In this document: positions 1 to 4,878 of the stretch, piece after piece
Numbering within the stretch: the first letter of the stretch is position 1
Layout: every line of letters begins with the position of its first letter
NCBI GenBank assembly: GCA_012274175.1
Contig: JAAOZZ010000236.1
Span: 1 to 5,428 of the forward strand
Direction: 5' to 3'
Source of the DNA: Betaproteobacteria bacterium
GTDB taxonomy: Bacteria; Pseudomonadota; Gammaproteobacteria; Burkholderiales; Usitatibacteraceae
Length of the DNA: 5,428 nt
Notes under the pieces: generated by a model
Databases searched by the model: none
What the model was told of the DNA's origin: nothing
Seen by the model: only the letters and a program-made list of their open reading frames with translations
Program-made: the position numbers and the translations under genes

Positions 1-112
1 CCTCCAGCTTCGTTGGAAAGCTCTTGGAGAGCGTACCGTAGCCGTTTACGCGCACACGTACGCCCCAGGAAACGCCGCCGCCGCGGCGGGCGCGCTTGGT
101 GATGGATGCCAT
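1..112 (-). CDS. Tyrosine-recombinase (phage-type) integrase, N-terminal fragment
   Basis: The first 37 codons of a gene that leaves the window at its left edge. The protein begins MASITKRARRGGGVSWGVRV and continues with a VNGYGTLSKSFPTK stretch. This basic start, followed by a short beta-rich segment ending in a 'SKSFPTKLEA'-like motif, is typical of the N-terminal arm-binding domain of integrases that insert at tRNA genes. The catalytic domain with its R-H-R-Y residues would lie outside the window, so activity cannot be judged. The ATG at 112-110 has a good Shine-Dalgarno (AGAAAGGA) 8 nt upstream. The gene starts 117 bp beyond the 3' end of a tRNA gene and is read away from it, as expected for the integrase at one end of an integrated element. 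The family call rests on pattern recognition of a short stretch. Confidence 0.75.
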   Translation of the reverse strand, partial: MASITKRARRGGGVSWGVRVRVNGYGTLSKSFPTKLE

Positions 113-120
113 GGTTCCAG

Positions 121-128
121 TCCTTTCT
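121..128 (-). promoter_or_regulatory. Shine-Dalgarno of the integrase gene
   Basis: AGAAAGGA on the minus strand, 8 nt from the ATG at 112-110. It fixes the integrase start and supports this short fragment being a real gene. Confidence 0.7.
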
Positions 129-161
129 CTCGGTTGGCTGCCACGCCTGCACGCGAAAGGA

Positions 162-181
162 ACTGGACAACCACTGGACAA
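162..181. repeat. Tandem 9-bp direct repeat upstream of the integrase
   Basis: ACTGGACAA occurs at 162-170 and again at 173-181, an 11-bp period (about one helical turn). It lies between the tRNA 3' end and the integrase start. Evenly phased short repeats at an integrase end often serve as arm-type recombinase sites or as operator half-sites. Either role is inference here; only the repeat is seen. Confidence 0.6.
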
Positions 182-229
182 ACTCAAAACGCCGAGCCGC
201 GACAAAATGCTCTAACGCTTTGATAAATC

Positions 230-250
230 TGGTGGCGAGTCAGGGATTTG
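230..250. other. Candidate attachment-site core (tRNA 3' end next to the integrase)
   Basis: Tyrosine-recombinase elements commonly integrate within the 3' part of tRNA genes and rebuild an intact gene. Here the tRNA is intact, including an encoded CCA at 232-230, and an integrase gene begins just past it. The att core should therefore lie in this 3' part. Its limits cannot be set, because the matching direct repeat at the other end of the element is outside the window. Confidence 0.35.
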
Positions 251-305
251 AACCCCGGACCAACGGATTATGATTCCGCTGCTCTAACCGCTGAGCTAAC
301 TCGCC
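230..305 (-). tRNA. tRNA with CAU anticodon (elongator Met, or lysidine-modified Ile2)
   Basis: A 76-nt cloverleaf with a perfect 7-bp acceptor stem (GGCGAGT with ACTCGCC), D-arm GCTC/GAGC with an 8-nt loop, anticodon stem GCGGA/TCCGT enclosing ATCATAA, a 5-nt variable loop TGGTC, and a T-arm CGGGG/CCCTG with loop TTCAAAT. Discriminator A and CCA are encoded. The anticodon is CAT. The absence of initiator features (the 1-72 pair is matched, and there is no GGG/CCC anticodon stem) argues against tRNA-fMet. The 8-nt D-loop, the G27-U43 wobble and the TGGTC variable loop resemble the AUA-reading tRNA-Ile2 of E. coli more than its elongator Met. However, the acceptor lacks the C4-C5 run that helps the lysidine synthetase TilS, so Met remains possible. 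Generic annotation would say tRNA-Met. Confidence 0.93.
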
Positions 306-331
306 AAATAGCCCAATATTTTCGGGCATTT
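306..331 (-). other. Imperfect hairpin just upstream of the CAU tRNA
   Basis: GCCC (327-324) pairs with GGGC (314-311), and AAAT pairs with ATTT outside a single-base bulge at 310. The loop is A/T-rich. It touches the tRNA 5' end at 305. It could be a weak terminator for the SGNH-like gene transcript, a processing signal, or simply the A/T-rich promoter of the tRNA. Confidence 0.35.
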
Positions 332-346
332 GCGCTCCAGGGTCAA
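318..346 (-). promoter_or_regulatory. Probable sigma70-type promoter of the CAU tRNA
   Basis: On the minus strand TTGACC (346-341, 5 of 6 to the -35 consensus) is followed after 17 nt by GAAAAT (323-318, 4 of 6 to the -10 consensus). The -10 box ends 12 nt before the first base of the tRNA, which gives a very short leader. The bases after the -10 box include a GGGC run, the GC-rich discriminator often found at stable-RNA promoters. The -35 overlaps the stop codon of the preceding gene. The call is by motif only. Confidence 0.5.
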
Positions 347-1083
347 GGAACGCGCCCGGTTTGGAGCGCCATCGGCTCGTCGATCGCGAGGGTCGCGGCA
401 TCGAACCACGCGTCGCGCCCCTCTCCTTCGAGGTCCAGGGCGCGGGCGATGCGCGCCACATACTCCTCGTCGAAATCCTGGGGCCCCGCGGGAAAGAGCG
501 CGAAGTAGAGGGTGAGCACCGCGAGGCTCACGCCGTCCGGGGACGGACTCGTGGCGCCCGCGTAGAGCTTCGTGCGGGAATCCTTGAGGAGCATCCGCAT
601 CCATGCCTCGCCCGCGGGAGCGAGGATCGCGCCGGATGCCTTCGCCGCCGCGCGGTAGGACTCGATCGCCGCGGGGAAATCCCGTGCGCGGTCGGCGGGC
701 GGCCACACCATGAGCAGCGCCGGGCGCGCGCCGGCCTTTCGAATCTCCGCCGCGAAGCGCTGGGCGTACTCCACGAGCCCTTCGCGCTCGCCGGGCTGCG
801 ACGAAGGGCCTTGCTGCAGCACGACGAAGTCCCAGCCCTTGCGGATGGCCTCCCGCGCGCGCCCGCCGTTCCAATGCTCCTCGAGCGTGGACGAGGAGGA
901 CACGACGGCCTCGACCGCGATGTCCCTGCCCATCGCGCGCACGAGCTCCGCCAGGCGATCGGGGATCCTCGCCTCGGCGGTGAGGCGGTCGCCGATGAAA
1001 AGCACGCGCGAGGGCTTGGGGGGTGCGGCGCACGCGACGGTCGCGGCCAGGGCGAGCGCGGCGATCCAGGGCAGTCTCGACAT
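343..1083 (-). CDS. Exported SGNH/GDSL-hydrolase-like protein, probably catalytically inactive
   Basis: A 246-residue protein. Residues 1-20 form a signal peptide with a hydrophobic core (WIAALALAATVACAA). Cys18 follows VA, so a lipoprotein is possible, but the lipobox is weak. The mature part follows an SGNH-hydrolase subfamily: block I as RVLFIGDRLT (26-35), a TLEEHW segment (66-71), FVVLQQGPSSQP (86-97), MVWPPA (125-130), APAGEAW (155-161) and a SPSPDG segment (179-184). Relatives I recall carry GNS, DG(F)HPS and a block II glycine. Here the nucleophile serine is Arg33, the triad His is Ser179, the expected Asp is Gly176 and block II is SSSS. The frame is otherwise intact, so this is a candidate pseudoenzyme rather than a decayed gene. 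There is no clear ribosome binding site before the ATG; it was chosen because it gives a proper signal peptide. It lies 63 bp after ychF on the same strand. Natural role unknown. Confidence 0.8.
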   Translation of the reverse strand: MSRLPWIAALALAATVACAAPPKPSRVLFIGDRLTAEARIPDRLAELVRAMGRDIAVEAVVSSSSTLEEHWNGGRAREAIRKGWDFVVLQQGPSSQPGEREGLVEYAQRFAAEIRKAGARPALLMVWPPADRARDFPAAIESYRAAAKASGAILAPAGEAWMRMLLKDSRTKLYAGATSPSPDGVSLAVLTLYFALFPAGPQDFDEEYVARIARALDLEGEGRDAWFDAATLAIDEPMALQTGRVP

Positions 1084-1146
1084 GGGCCGAGTCTAGCGTC
1101 GCCCCGGCGCGCGGGTGTTACGGAATGTGCGGGCCGGCGAAGCGCC

Positions 1147-2238
1147 TCAGACGTTGAAGCGGAAGTGCATCACGTCGCCGTCCTTCACGACGTAGTCCTT
1201 GCCCTCGAGGCGCATCTTGCCCGCCTCCTTGGCGCCCGCCTCGCCTCGCAGGTTCACGTAGTCGTCGTAGGCGATGACCTCGGCGCGGATGAAGCCCTTC
1301 TCGAAGTCGGTGTGGATCACGCCCGCCGCCTGCGGAGCGGTCGCACCTTTCTTCACCGTCCAGGCGCGCACTTCCTTGGGCCCCGCGGTGAAGTACGTCT
1401 GCAGGCCGAGCAGGTCGTAGGTCGCGCGGATGAGGCGGTTCAGTCCCGGCTCGGTCAATCCCGTGTCGGCGAGGAACACCGCCTTGTCCTCGCCCGAGAG
1501 GTCCGCGATCTCCGCTTCGAGCTTGGCGCAGATCGCGACCACGGGCGCGCCTTCCTTCGCCGCGTACGCGCGCACCCGGTCGAGGAGCGCATTGCCCTCG
1601 AAGCCCTTCTCGTCGACGTTGGCGATGTAGAGCGCGGGCTTCGCGGTGAGGAGCTGCAGGTGCTGGAGGATTTCGCGCTCCTCGGGCGCGAAGTCCATGG
1701 TCCGCACCGGATGGAATCCGTCGAGGGCCTGCTGCACCTTCTCCAGCACCGCGACCGCCTTCACCGCTTCCTTGTCGCCCGAGCGCGCCGCCTTGTTGAA
1801 CCGGATGATCGCCTTTTCCACCGTGGACATGTCGGCAAGCGCCAGCTCCGTATGGATCACTTCGATGTCCGAGATCGGGTCGACCTTGCCCGCCACGTGC
1901 ACCACGTTGTCGTCGGAGAAGCAGCGCACGACGTTGGCGATCGCGTGGGTCTCGCGGATGTTGGCGAGGAACTGGTTGCCCAGGCCCTCGCCCTTCGAGG
2001 CTCCCGCCACGAGCCCGGCGATGTCGACGAACTCGACGATCGCCGGCAGCACCTTCTGCGGCTTGGCGATCGCGGCGAGCGCCTCGAGCCGAGCATCGGG
2101 GACCTCCACCACGCCCACGTTGGGCTCGATGGTGCAGAAGGGGTAGTTCTCCGCGGCGATCCCCGCCTTGGTGAGCGCGTTGAAGAGCGTGGACTTGCCC
2201 ACGTTGGGAAGTCCCACGATGCCGCATTGGAGGGTCAT
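1147..2238 (-). CDS. ychF: Redox-regulated ribosome-binding ATPase YchF (OLA1/Obg family)
   Basis: 363 residues, the same length as E. coli YchF. The P-loop GLPNVGKST is at 9-17, G3 DIAGLV at 72-77, and the G4 position reads NVDE (207-210) instead of NKxD, the change that makes this family prefer ATP over GTP. Residues about 130-200 form the helical coiled-coil insertion, and the C-terminal TGS domain runs from about 280 to 363 and ends with MHFRFNV. His114, proposed to drive hydrolysis, and Cys35, the reported redox-sensitive cysteine, are both present. YchF binds the ribosome and acts in stress responses in the cytoplasm. The start at MTLQCGIVG was chosen because it matches the family N-terminus. 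Its ATG overlaps the TGA of pth as ATGA, and there is no strong Shine-Dalgarno, so translation likely depends on ribosomes finishing pth. Upstream in-frame codons belong to the pth overlap. Confidence 0.97.
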   Translation of the reverse strand: MTLQCGIVGLPNVGKSTLFNALTKAGIAAENYPFCTIEPNVGVVEVPDARLEALAAIAKPQKVLPAIVEFVDIAGLVAGASKGEGLGNQFLANIRETHAIANVVRCFSDDNVVHVAGKVDPISDIEVIHTELALADMSTVEKAIIRFNKAARSGDKEAVKAVAVLEKVQQALDGFHPVRTMDFAPEEREILQHLQLLTAKPALYIANVDEKGFEGNALLDRVRAYAAKEGAPVVAICAKLEAEIADLSGEDKAVFLADTGLTEPGLNRLIRATYDLLGLQTYFTAGPKEVRAWTVKKGATAPQAAGVIHTDFEKGFIRAEVIAYDDYVNLRGEAGAKEAGKMRLEGKDYVVKDGDVMHFRFNV

Positions 2239-2873
2239 GGCTTCTTCGTTTCCGTGGGTTTGGCTTCCGGATTCGCGCTCGCGCTGCCTTCGGCCTTCGG
2301 CGCGGTGTGCAGCCACGTCATCGCATCGCTCATGCGGCCCGTGGCGATTCGCGGCAAGAGCTCGAGGCTGCGCTCGAAGGGCGGCTCGATCGCCGCGAGC
2401 TCCTCCTTGCGCGGCCGGTCGAGCACGTAGTCGGCGACCAGGTCCTTGTGGCCCGGATGCCCGATCCCGATGCGCAGGCGCCAGAAATCCCGCTCGCCGG
2501 TCGCCTCGATGATGTCGGTGAGCCCGTTGTGCCCGCCGGCGCCTCCGCCCTTCTTGAGCTTCACCGTGCCGGGCGGGAGGTCGAGCTCGTCGTGCACCAC
2601 GAGCATTTCCGCGGGTGCGACGCGGAAAAACCGCATGAGCGCCGAGACGCTGCGGCCGCTCTCGTTCATGAACGTGGCGGGCTTGAGCAGCCAGAACTCC
2701 CGCTCAGCTTCCCGCACCTTGGCGGTCCAGCCGGAGAACTTCGATTCCTTCGACCAATGGGCGCGCCGGCTCGCGGCGATCGCCTCCACCCACCAGTAGC
2801 CCGCGTTGTGGCGCGTGCGCTCGTACTCGCGGCCGGGATTGCCCAGCCCCACGATGAGTCGGATGTCGTCCAT
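2235..2873 (-). CDS. pth: Peptidyl-tRNA hydrolase
   Basis: 212 residues. Pth cleaves the ester bond of peptidyl-tRNAs that drop off ribosomes and so recycles tRNA. The family signatures are all visible: LIVGLGNPG (6-14), TRHNAGY (20-26), [10 protein letters not shown] (64-73), VVHDELDLP (92-100) and [10 protein letters not shown] (109-118). The catalytic His22 and the substrate-contacting Asn12, Asn70, Asp95 and Asn116 correspond to E. coli H20, N10, N68, D93 and N114. The C-terminus carries an extra tail of about 20 residues rich in Ala, Pro, Lys and Thr, making it longer than the 194-residue E. coli enzyme. GAGG (2884-2881) sits 7 nt before the ATG. The gene lies downstream of an apparent terminator that follows rplY, and its stop overlaps the ychF start. 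Confidence 0.98.
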   Translation of the reverse strand: MDDIRLIVGLGNPGREYERTRHNAGYWWVEAIAASRRAHWSKESKFSGWTAKVREAEREFWLLKPATFMNESGRSVSALMRFFRVAPAEMLVVHDELDLPPGTVKLKKGGGAGGHNGLTDIIEATGERDFWRLRIGIGHPGHKDLVADYVLDRPRKEELAAIEPPFERSLELLPRIATGRMSDAMTWLHTAPKAEGSASANPEAKPTETKKP

Positions 2874-2908
2874 GATCGCGCCTCAGAAGCCCGCCGGGAC
2901 GCGGAAAC

Positions 2909-2936
2909 AAAACGCCCGCCGGCGAGCCGGCGGGCG
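2909..2936 (-). terminator. Rho-independent terminator between rplY and pth
   Basis: A perfect GC-only stem, CGCCCGCCGG (2913-2922) pairing with CCGGCGGGCG (2927-2936), closes a 4-nt loop. On the minus strand it is followed directly by TTTTG and then another TTT. It starts 22 nt after the rplY stop codon. On the plus strand no T-run follows, so it acts in the minus direction. Only 35 bp separate the T-tract from the pth ATG, with no convincing promoter between. The hairpin may therefore be a partial (attenuating) terminator. Confidence 0.8.
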
Positions 2937-2957
2937 CCGTTATCCGCGAGCGCGGCC

Positions 2958-3698
2958 CTACTTCTTCGCTTCCTTCATGTTCTTCTTGTCGTCCTTCACG
3001 GTCGGCTTGTCCTTGCCGCCGCCGGGTGCCGCCTCCTCCTCCTTCGCAACCTGGGCCGTGGTCGGGATTTCCGCCGCCGACGGCGCCGCCGCGGACGCGG
3101 CGAGCTCCGCCGCTTCCTCGTCGGCCGTCATGACGCGCGGGATCACGACCGTGGCGACGGTGGGATCCTCGTCCTTCGGCACGATGGCTTCCACGCCGTC
3201 GGGCAGCTTCACCGCCGAAAGGTGCAGCGAGTGGCCCGCCTGCAGGTTGGCGAGGTCCACCACGATGAACTCGGGCAGGTCCTTCGGCAGGCAACGCACC
3301 TCGAGCTCGTTCATCACGTGCTGCACGAGGCCGCCGGCCACCTTCACGCCGGGCGAGATCTCGGCGTTCACGAAGTGCAGCGGCACGTTCATGTGGATCT
3401 TCTTGTCCGCCGCCACGCGCTGGAAATCGGCGTGCAGCACGCGCTGCTGGAACGGGTGCATCTGGTAGTCGCGCAGGAGCACCTGGGACTTCTCCTCCCC
3501 CACTTCCATGTCGAGGATCGACGCGTGGAAGGCCTCCTGCTTCAGCTTGAAGAAGAGGTCCTTGTGGTCGAGCTCGATGGGCTGGGCGTCCTTGCCCCCT
3601 CCGTAGAGGATTCCCGGTACCTTGTCCGTGCGGCGCAGGCGGCGGCTCGCACCCGTTCCCTGCAGCTTCCGCGGTTCAGCCTTGATGGCGATCTTCAT
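2958..3698 (-). CDS. rplY: 50S ribosomal protein L25, long Ctc/TL5 form
   Basis: 246 residues. The N-terminal part (about 1-92) is the 5S rRNA-binding L25 domain, with [19 protein letters not shown] (17-35) and [20 protein letters not shown] (76-95). A beta-rich CTC/TL5 C-terminal domain follows (about 98-188). The last 55 residues or so are a low-complexity tail, first Ala/Glu-rich and then Lys-rich, ending KEAKK. E. coli L25 is only the 94-residue N-terminal domain; the long form is the general-stress Ctc type of many other bacteria. The start at [10 protein letters not shown] was preferred to an ATG 60 nt further upstream because GGAG lies 5 nt before it and the extra 20 residues look non-native. 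It sits between prs and pth, the usual order in this group, and is followed by a strong terminator hairpin. Confidence 0.97.
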   Translation of the reverse strand: MKIAIKAEPRKLQGTGASRRLRRTDKVPGILYGGGKDAQPIELDHKDLFFKLKQEAFHASILDMEVGEEKSQVLLRDYQMHPFQQRVLHADFQRVAADKKIHMNVPLHFVNAEISPGVKVAGGLVQHVMNELEVRCLPKDLPEFIVVDLANLQAGHSLHLSAVKLPDGVEAIVPKDEDPTVATVVIPRVMTADEEAAELAASAAAPSAAEIPTTAQVAKEEEAAPGGGKDKPTVKDDKKNMKEAKK

Positions 3699-3703
3699 TT
3701 CGA

Positions 3704-3707
3704 CTCC
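3704..3707 (-). promoter_or_regulatory. Shine-Dalgarno deciding the rplY start
   Basis: GGAG on the minus strand, 5 nt before the ATG at 3698-3696. It supports this start over the longer in-frame ATG at 3758. Confidence 0.65.
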
Positions 3708-3760
3708 ATGGTTGTGCAACGGCCCGCGACCAGGCGCGCTGCGTTTCGAGGGAAACAAGG

Positions 3761-3793
3761 ACCCTCACCCTTCGTGCCCTCTCCCTGGGGAGA
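3761..3793. repeat. Possible degenerate copy of a CCCTCACCC...CTCTCCC intergenic repeat, with a small hairpin
   Basis: The prs-rplY spacer contains CCCTCACCC (3762-3770) and then CCCTCTCCC (3777-3785) running into GGGGAGA. TCTCCC (3780-3785) pairs with GGGAGA (3788-3793). This layout resembles the 'CCCTCACCC...CCCTCTCCC...GGGAGAGGG' intergenic elements scattered through many GC-rich proteobacterial genomes. There is no T-tract on the minus side, so it is a poor intrinsic terminator for prs. The match to a repeat family is from memory. Confidence 0.4.
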
Positions 3794-3800
3794 AGTGCTT

Positions 3801-4751
3801 CTATTCGACGAAGAGGGAGCTCACCGAGCTCTCCTCGCAAATCCTTCGCATCGTCTCGGCGAGCAGCTCCGCCACGCTCGCCTGGCGGATCTTGCCGCAC
3901 GCCTCGGCCTCCGGCTTCAACGGGATGGTGTCGGTCACCACCAGCTCGTCGATCACCGACTTTTCGATGCGCTCCACCGCCTGGCCCGAGAGCACGGGGT
4001 GGGTGCAATACGCGACCACGCGCACGGCACCCTGCTCCTTCAGCGCCTTGGCCGCCTCGCACAGGGTGCTCGCCGTGTCGACCATGTCGTCCATGATCAC
4101 GCACGTGCGCCCGTTCACGTCGCCGATGATGTTCATCACCGTCGCCACGTTGGGCCGCGGGCGGCGCTTGTCGATGATCGCGAGGTCGCTCTCCAGTCGC
4201 TTGGCGATCGCCCGGGCGCGCACCACGCCGCCCACGTCCGGCGACACCACCACCTGGTTCTTGTACCCGTGCTTCCACAGGTCTCCCAGCAGGATCGGCG
4301 TGGCGTACACGTTGTCCACGGGGATGTCGAAGAAACCCTGGATCTGGTCGGCGTGGAGGTCCATGGTGAGCAGCCGGTTCACGCCGGCCACCGTCAGCAT
4401 GTTGGCGACCACCTTGGCCGAGATCGCCACCCGAGCGCTGCGGGGCCTGCGGTCCTGGCGCGCGTAGCCGAAGTACGGTATCGCCGCGGTGATCCGGGCC
4501 GCGCTCGAGCGCCTGAGCGCGTCGACCATGATCAGCATCTCCATCAAATGGTCGTTGGTGGGCGCGCAGGTCGACTGCAGCACGAAGACGTCCTTGCCGC
4601 GGACGTTCTCCAGCAGCTCCACCATCACCTCGCCGTCGCTGAACTTCGACACCGTGGCCTTGCCCAGCTGGACGTTCAGGTGTTTCGCGACCTTTTGCGC
4701 GAGCTTCGGGTTCGCATTGCCCGTGAACACCATCAGGTTGTCGAAAGCCAT
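3801..4751 (-). CDS. prs: Ribose-phosphate pyrophosphokinase (PRPP synthetase, class I)
   Basis: 316 residues, near the 315 of E. coli. It transfers pyrophosphate from ATP to ribose 5-phosphate, giving PRPP for purine, pyrimidine, histidine, tryptophan and NAD synthesis. Visible features are FSDGE (37-41), [10 protein letters not shown] (93-102, ATP-binding), [18 protein letters not shown] (130-147) with the conserved metal/ATP-site His133, SPDVGG (170-175), IIDKRRP (192-198) with the flexible-loop Lys195, and the PRPP-binding loop [11 protein letters not shown] (220-230). The C-terminus SSVSSLFVE is typical. GAGGA (4761-4757) lies 5 nt before the ATG. The gene starts 38 bp after the tRNA-Gln 3' end, so it is probably transcribed with ispE and the tRNA. 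It is complete, with nothing degraded. Confidence 0.98.
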   Translation of the reverse strand: MAFDNLMVFTGNANPKLAQKVAKHLNVQLGKATVSKFSDGEVMVELLENVRGKDVFVLQSTCAPTNDHLMEMLIMVDALRRSSAARITAAIPYFGYARQDRRPRSARVAISAKVVANMLTVAGVNRLLTMDLHADQIQGFFDIPVDNVYATPILLGDLWKHGYKNQVVVSPDVGGVVRARAIAKRLESDLAIIDKRRPRPNVATVMNIIGDVNGRTCVIMDDMVDTASTLCEAAKALKEQGAVRVVAYCTHPVLSGQAVERIEKSVIDELVVTDTIPLKPEAEACGKIRQASVAELLAETMRRICEESSVSSLFVE

Positions 4752-4789
4752 GGTCTTCCTCGCCGCGGCGACGCTTCAATCAAATAGGG

Positions 4790-4863
4790 CAGGGGAGGAA
4801 GGATTCGAACCCTCGAATGCCGGAATCAAAATCCGGTGCCTTAACCAACTTGGCGACTCCCCT
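4790..4863 (-). tRNA. tRNA-Gln(UUG)
   Basis: Cloverleaf with acceptor AGGGGAG/CTCCCCT, D-arm GCC/GGC, anticodon stem CCGGA/TCCGG around TTTTGAT (anticodon TTG), variable loop CATTC, T-arm GAGGG/CCTTC (one G-U pair) with loop TTCGAAT, and discriminator G (4790). The CACCGGATT...ATTCCGGCATTC core closely matches E. coli tRNA-Gln. The three bases after the discriminator read CCC, not CCA, so the mature 3' end must be finished by the CCA-adding enzyme. The first pair is A-U rather than the U-A of E. coli tRNA-Gln. It lies 15 bp after ispE and 38 bp before prs, so it is probably cut from an ispE-prs transcript. Confidence 0.95.
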
Positions 4864-4878
4864 TCGGAACAGCCTCGA

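Noticed and set aside
200..224. Possible terminator after the CAU tRNA (AAAGC...GCATTTT on the minus strand)
   Set aside because: On inspection the arms do not pair beyond three A-T pairs, so no stable stem forms.
1084..1146. Small GGCG/CGCC hairpin after the ychF stop codon as a terminator
   Set aside because: The stem is only 4 bp and no T-run follows, so it is not credible as an intrinsic terminator. The ychF to SGNH-like gene gap otherwise shows no clear promoter or ribosome binding site.
361..2430. Very long open frame on the plus strand (about 690 codons) opposite ychF and the SGNH-like gene
   Set aside because: It is antisense to clearly conserved proteins, its translation is Arg/His/Leu-rich with no recognisable domain, and long antisense frames are usual in GC-rich DNA with strong third-position GC.
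3699..3758. Longer rplY product starting at the upstream in-frame ATG (3758)
   Set aside because: The extra 20 residues do not resemble the L25 N-terminus, and GGAG sits correctly before the internal ATG at 3698.
2307..4787. Very long open frame on the plus strand (about 826 codons) opposite prs, rplY and pth
   Set aside because: The same reasons apply: the product is His/Arg/Val-rich mirror-codon sequence and it lies across three conserved minus-strand genes and their intergenic gaps.
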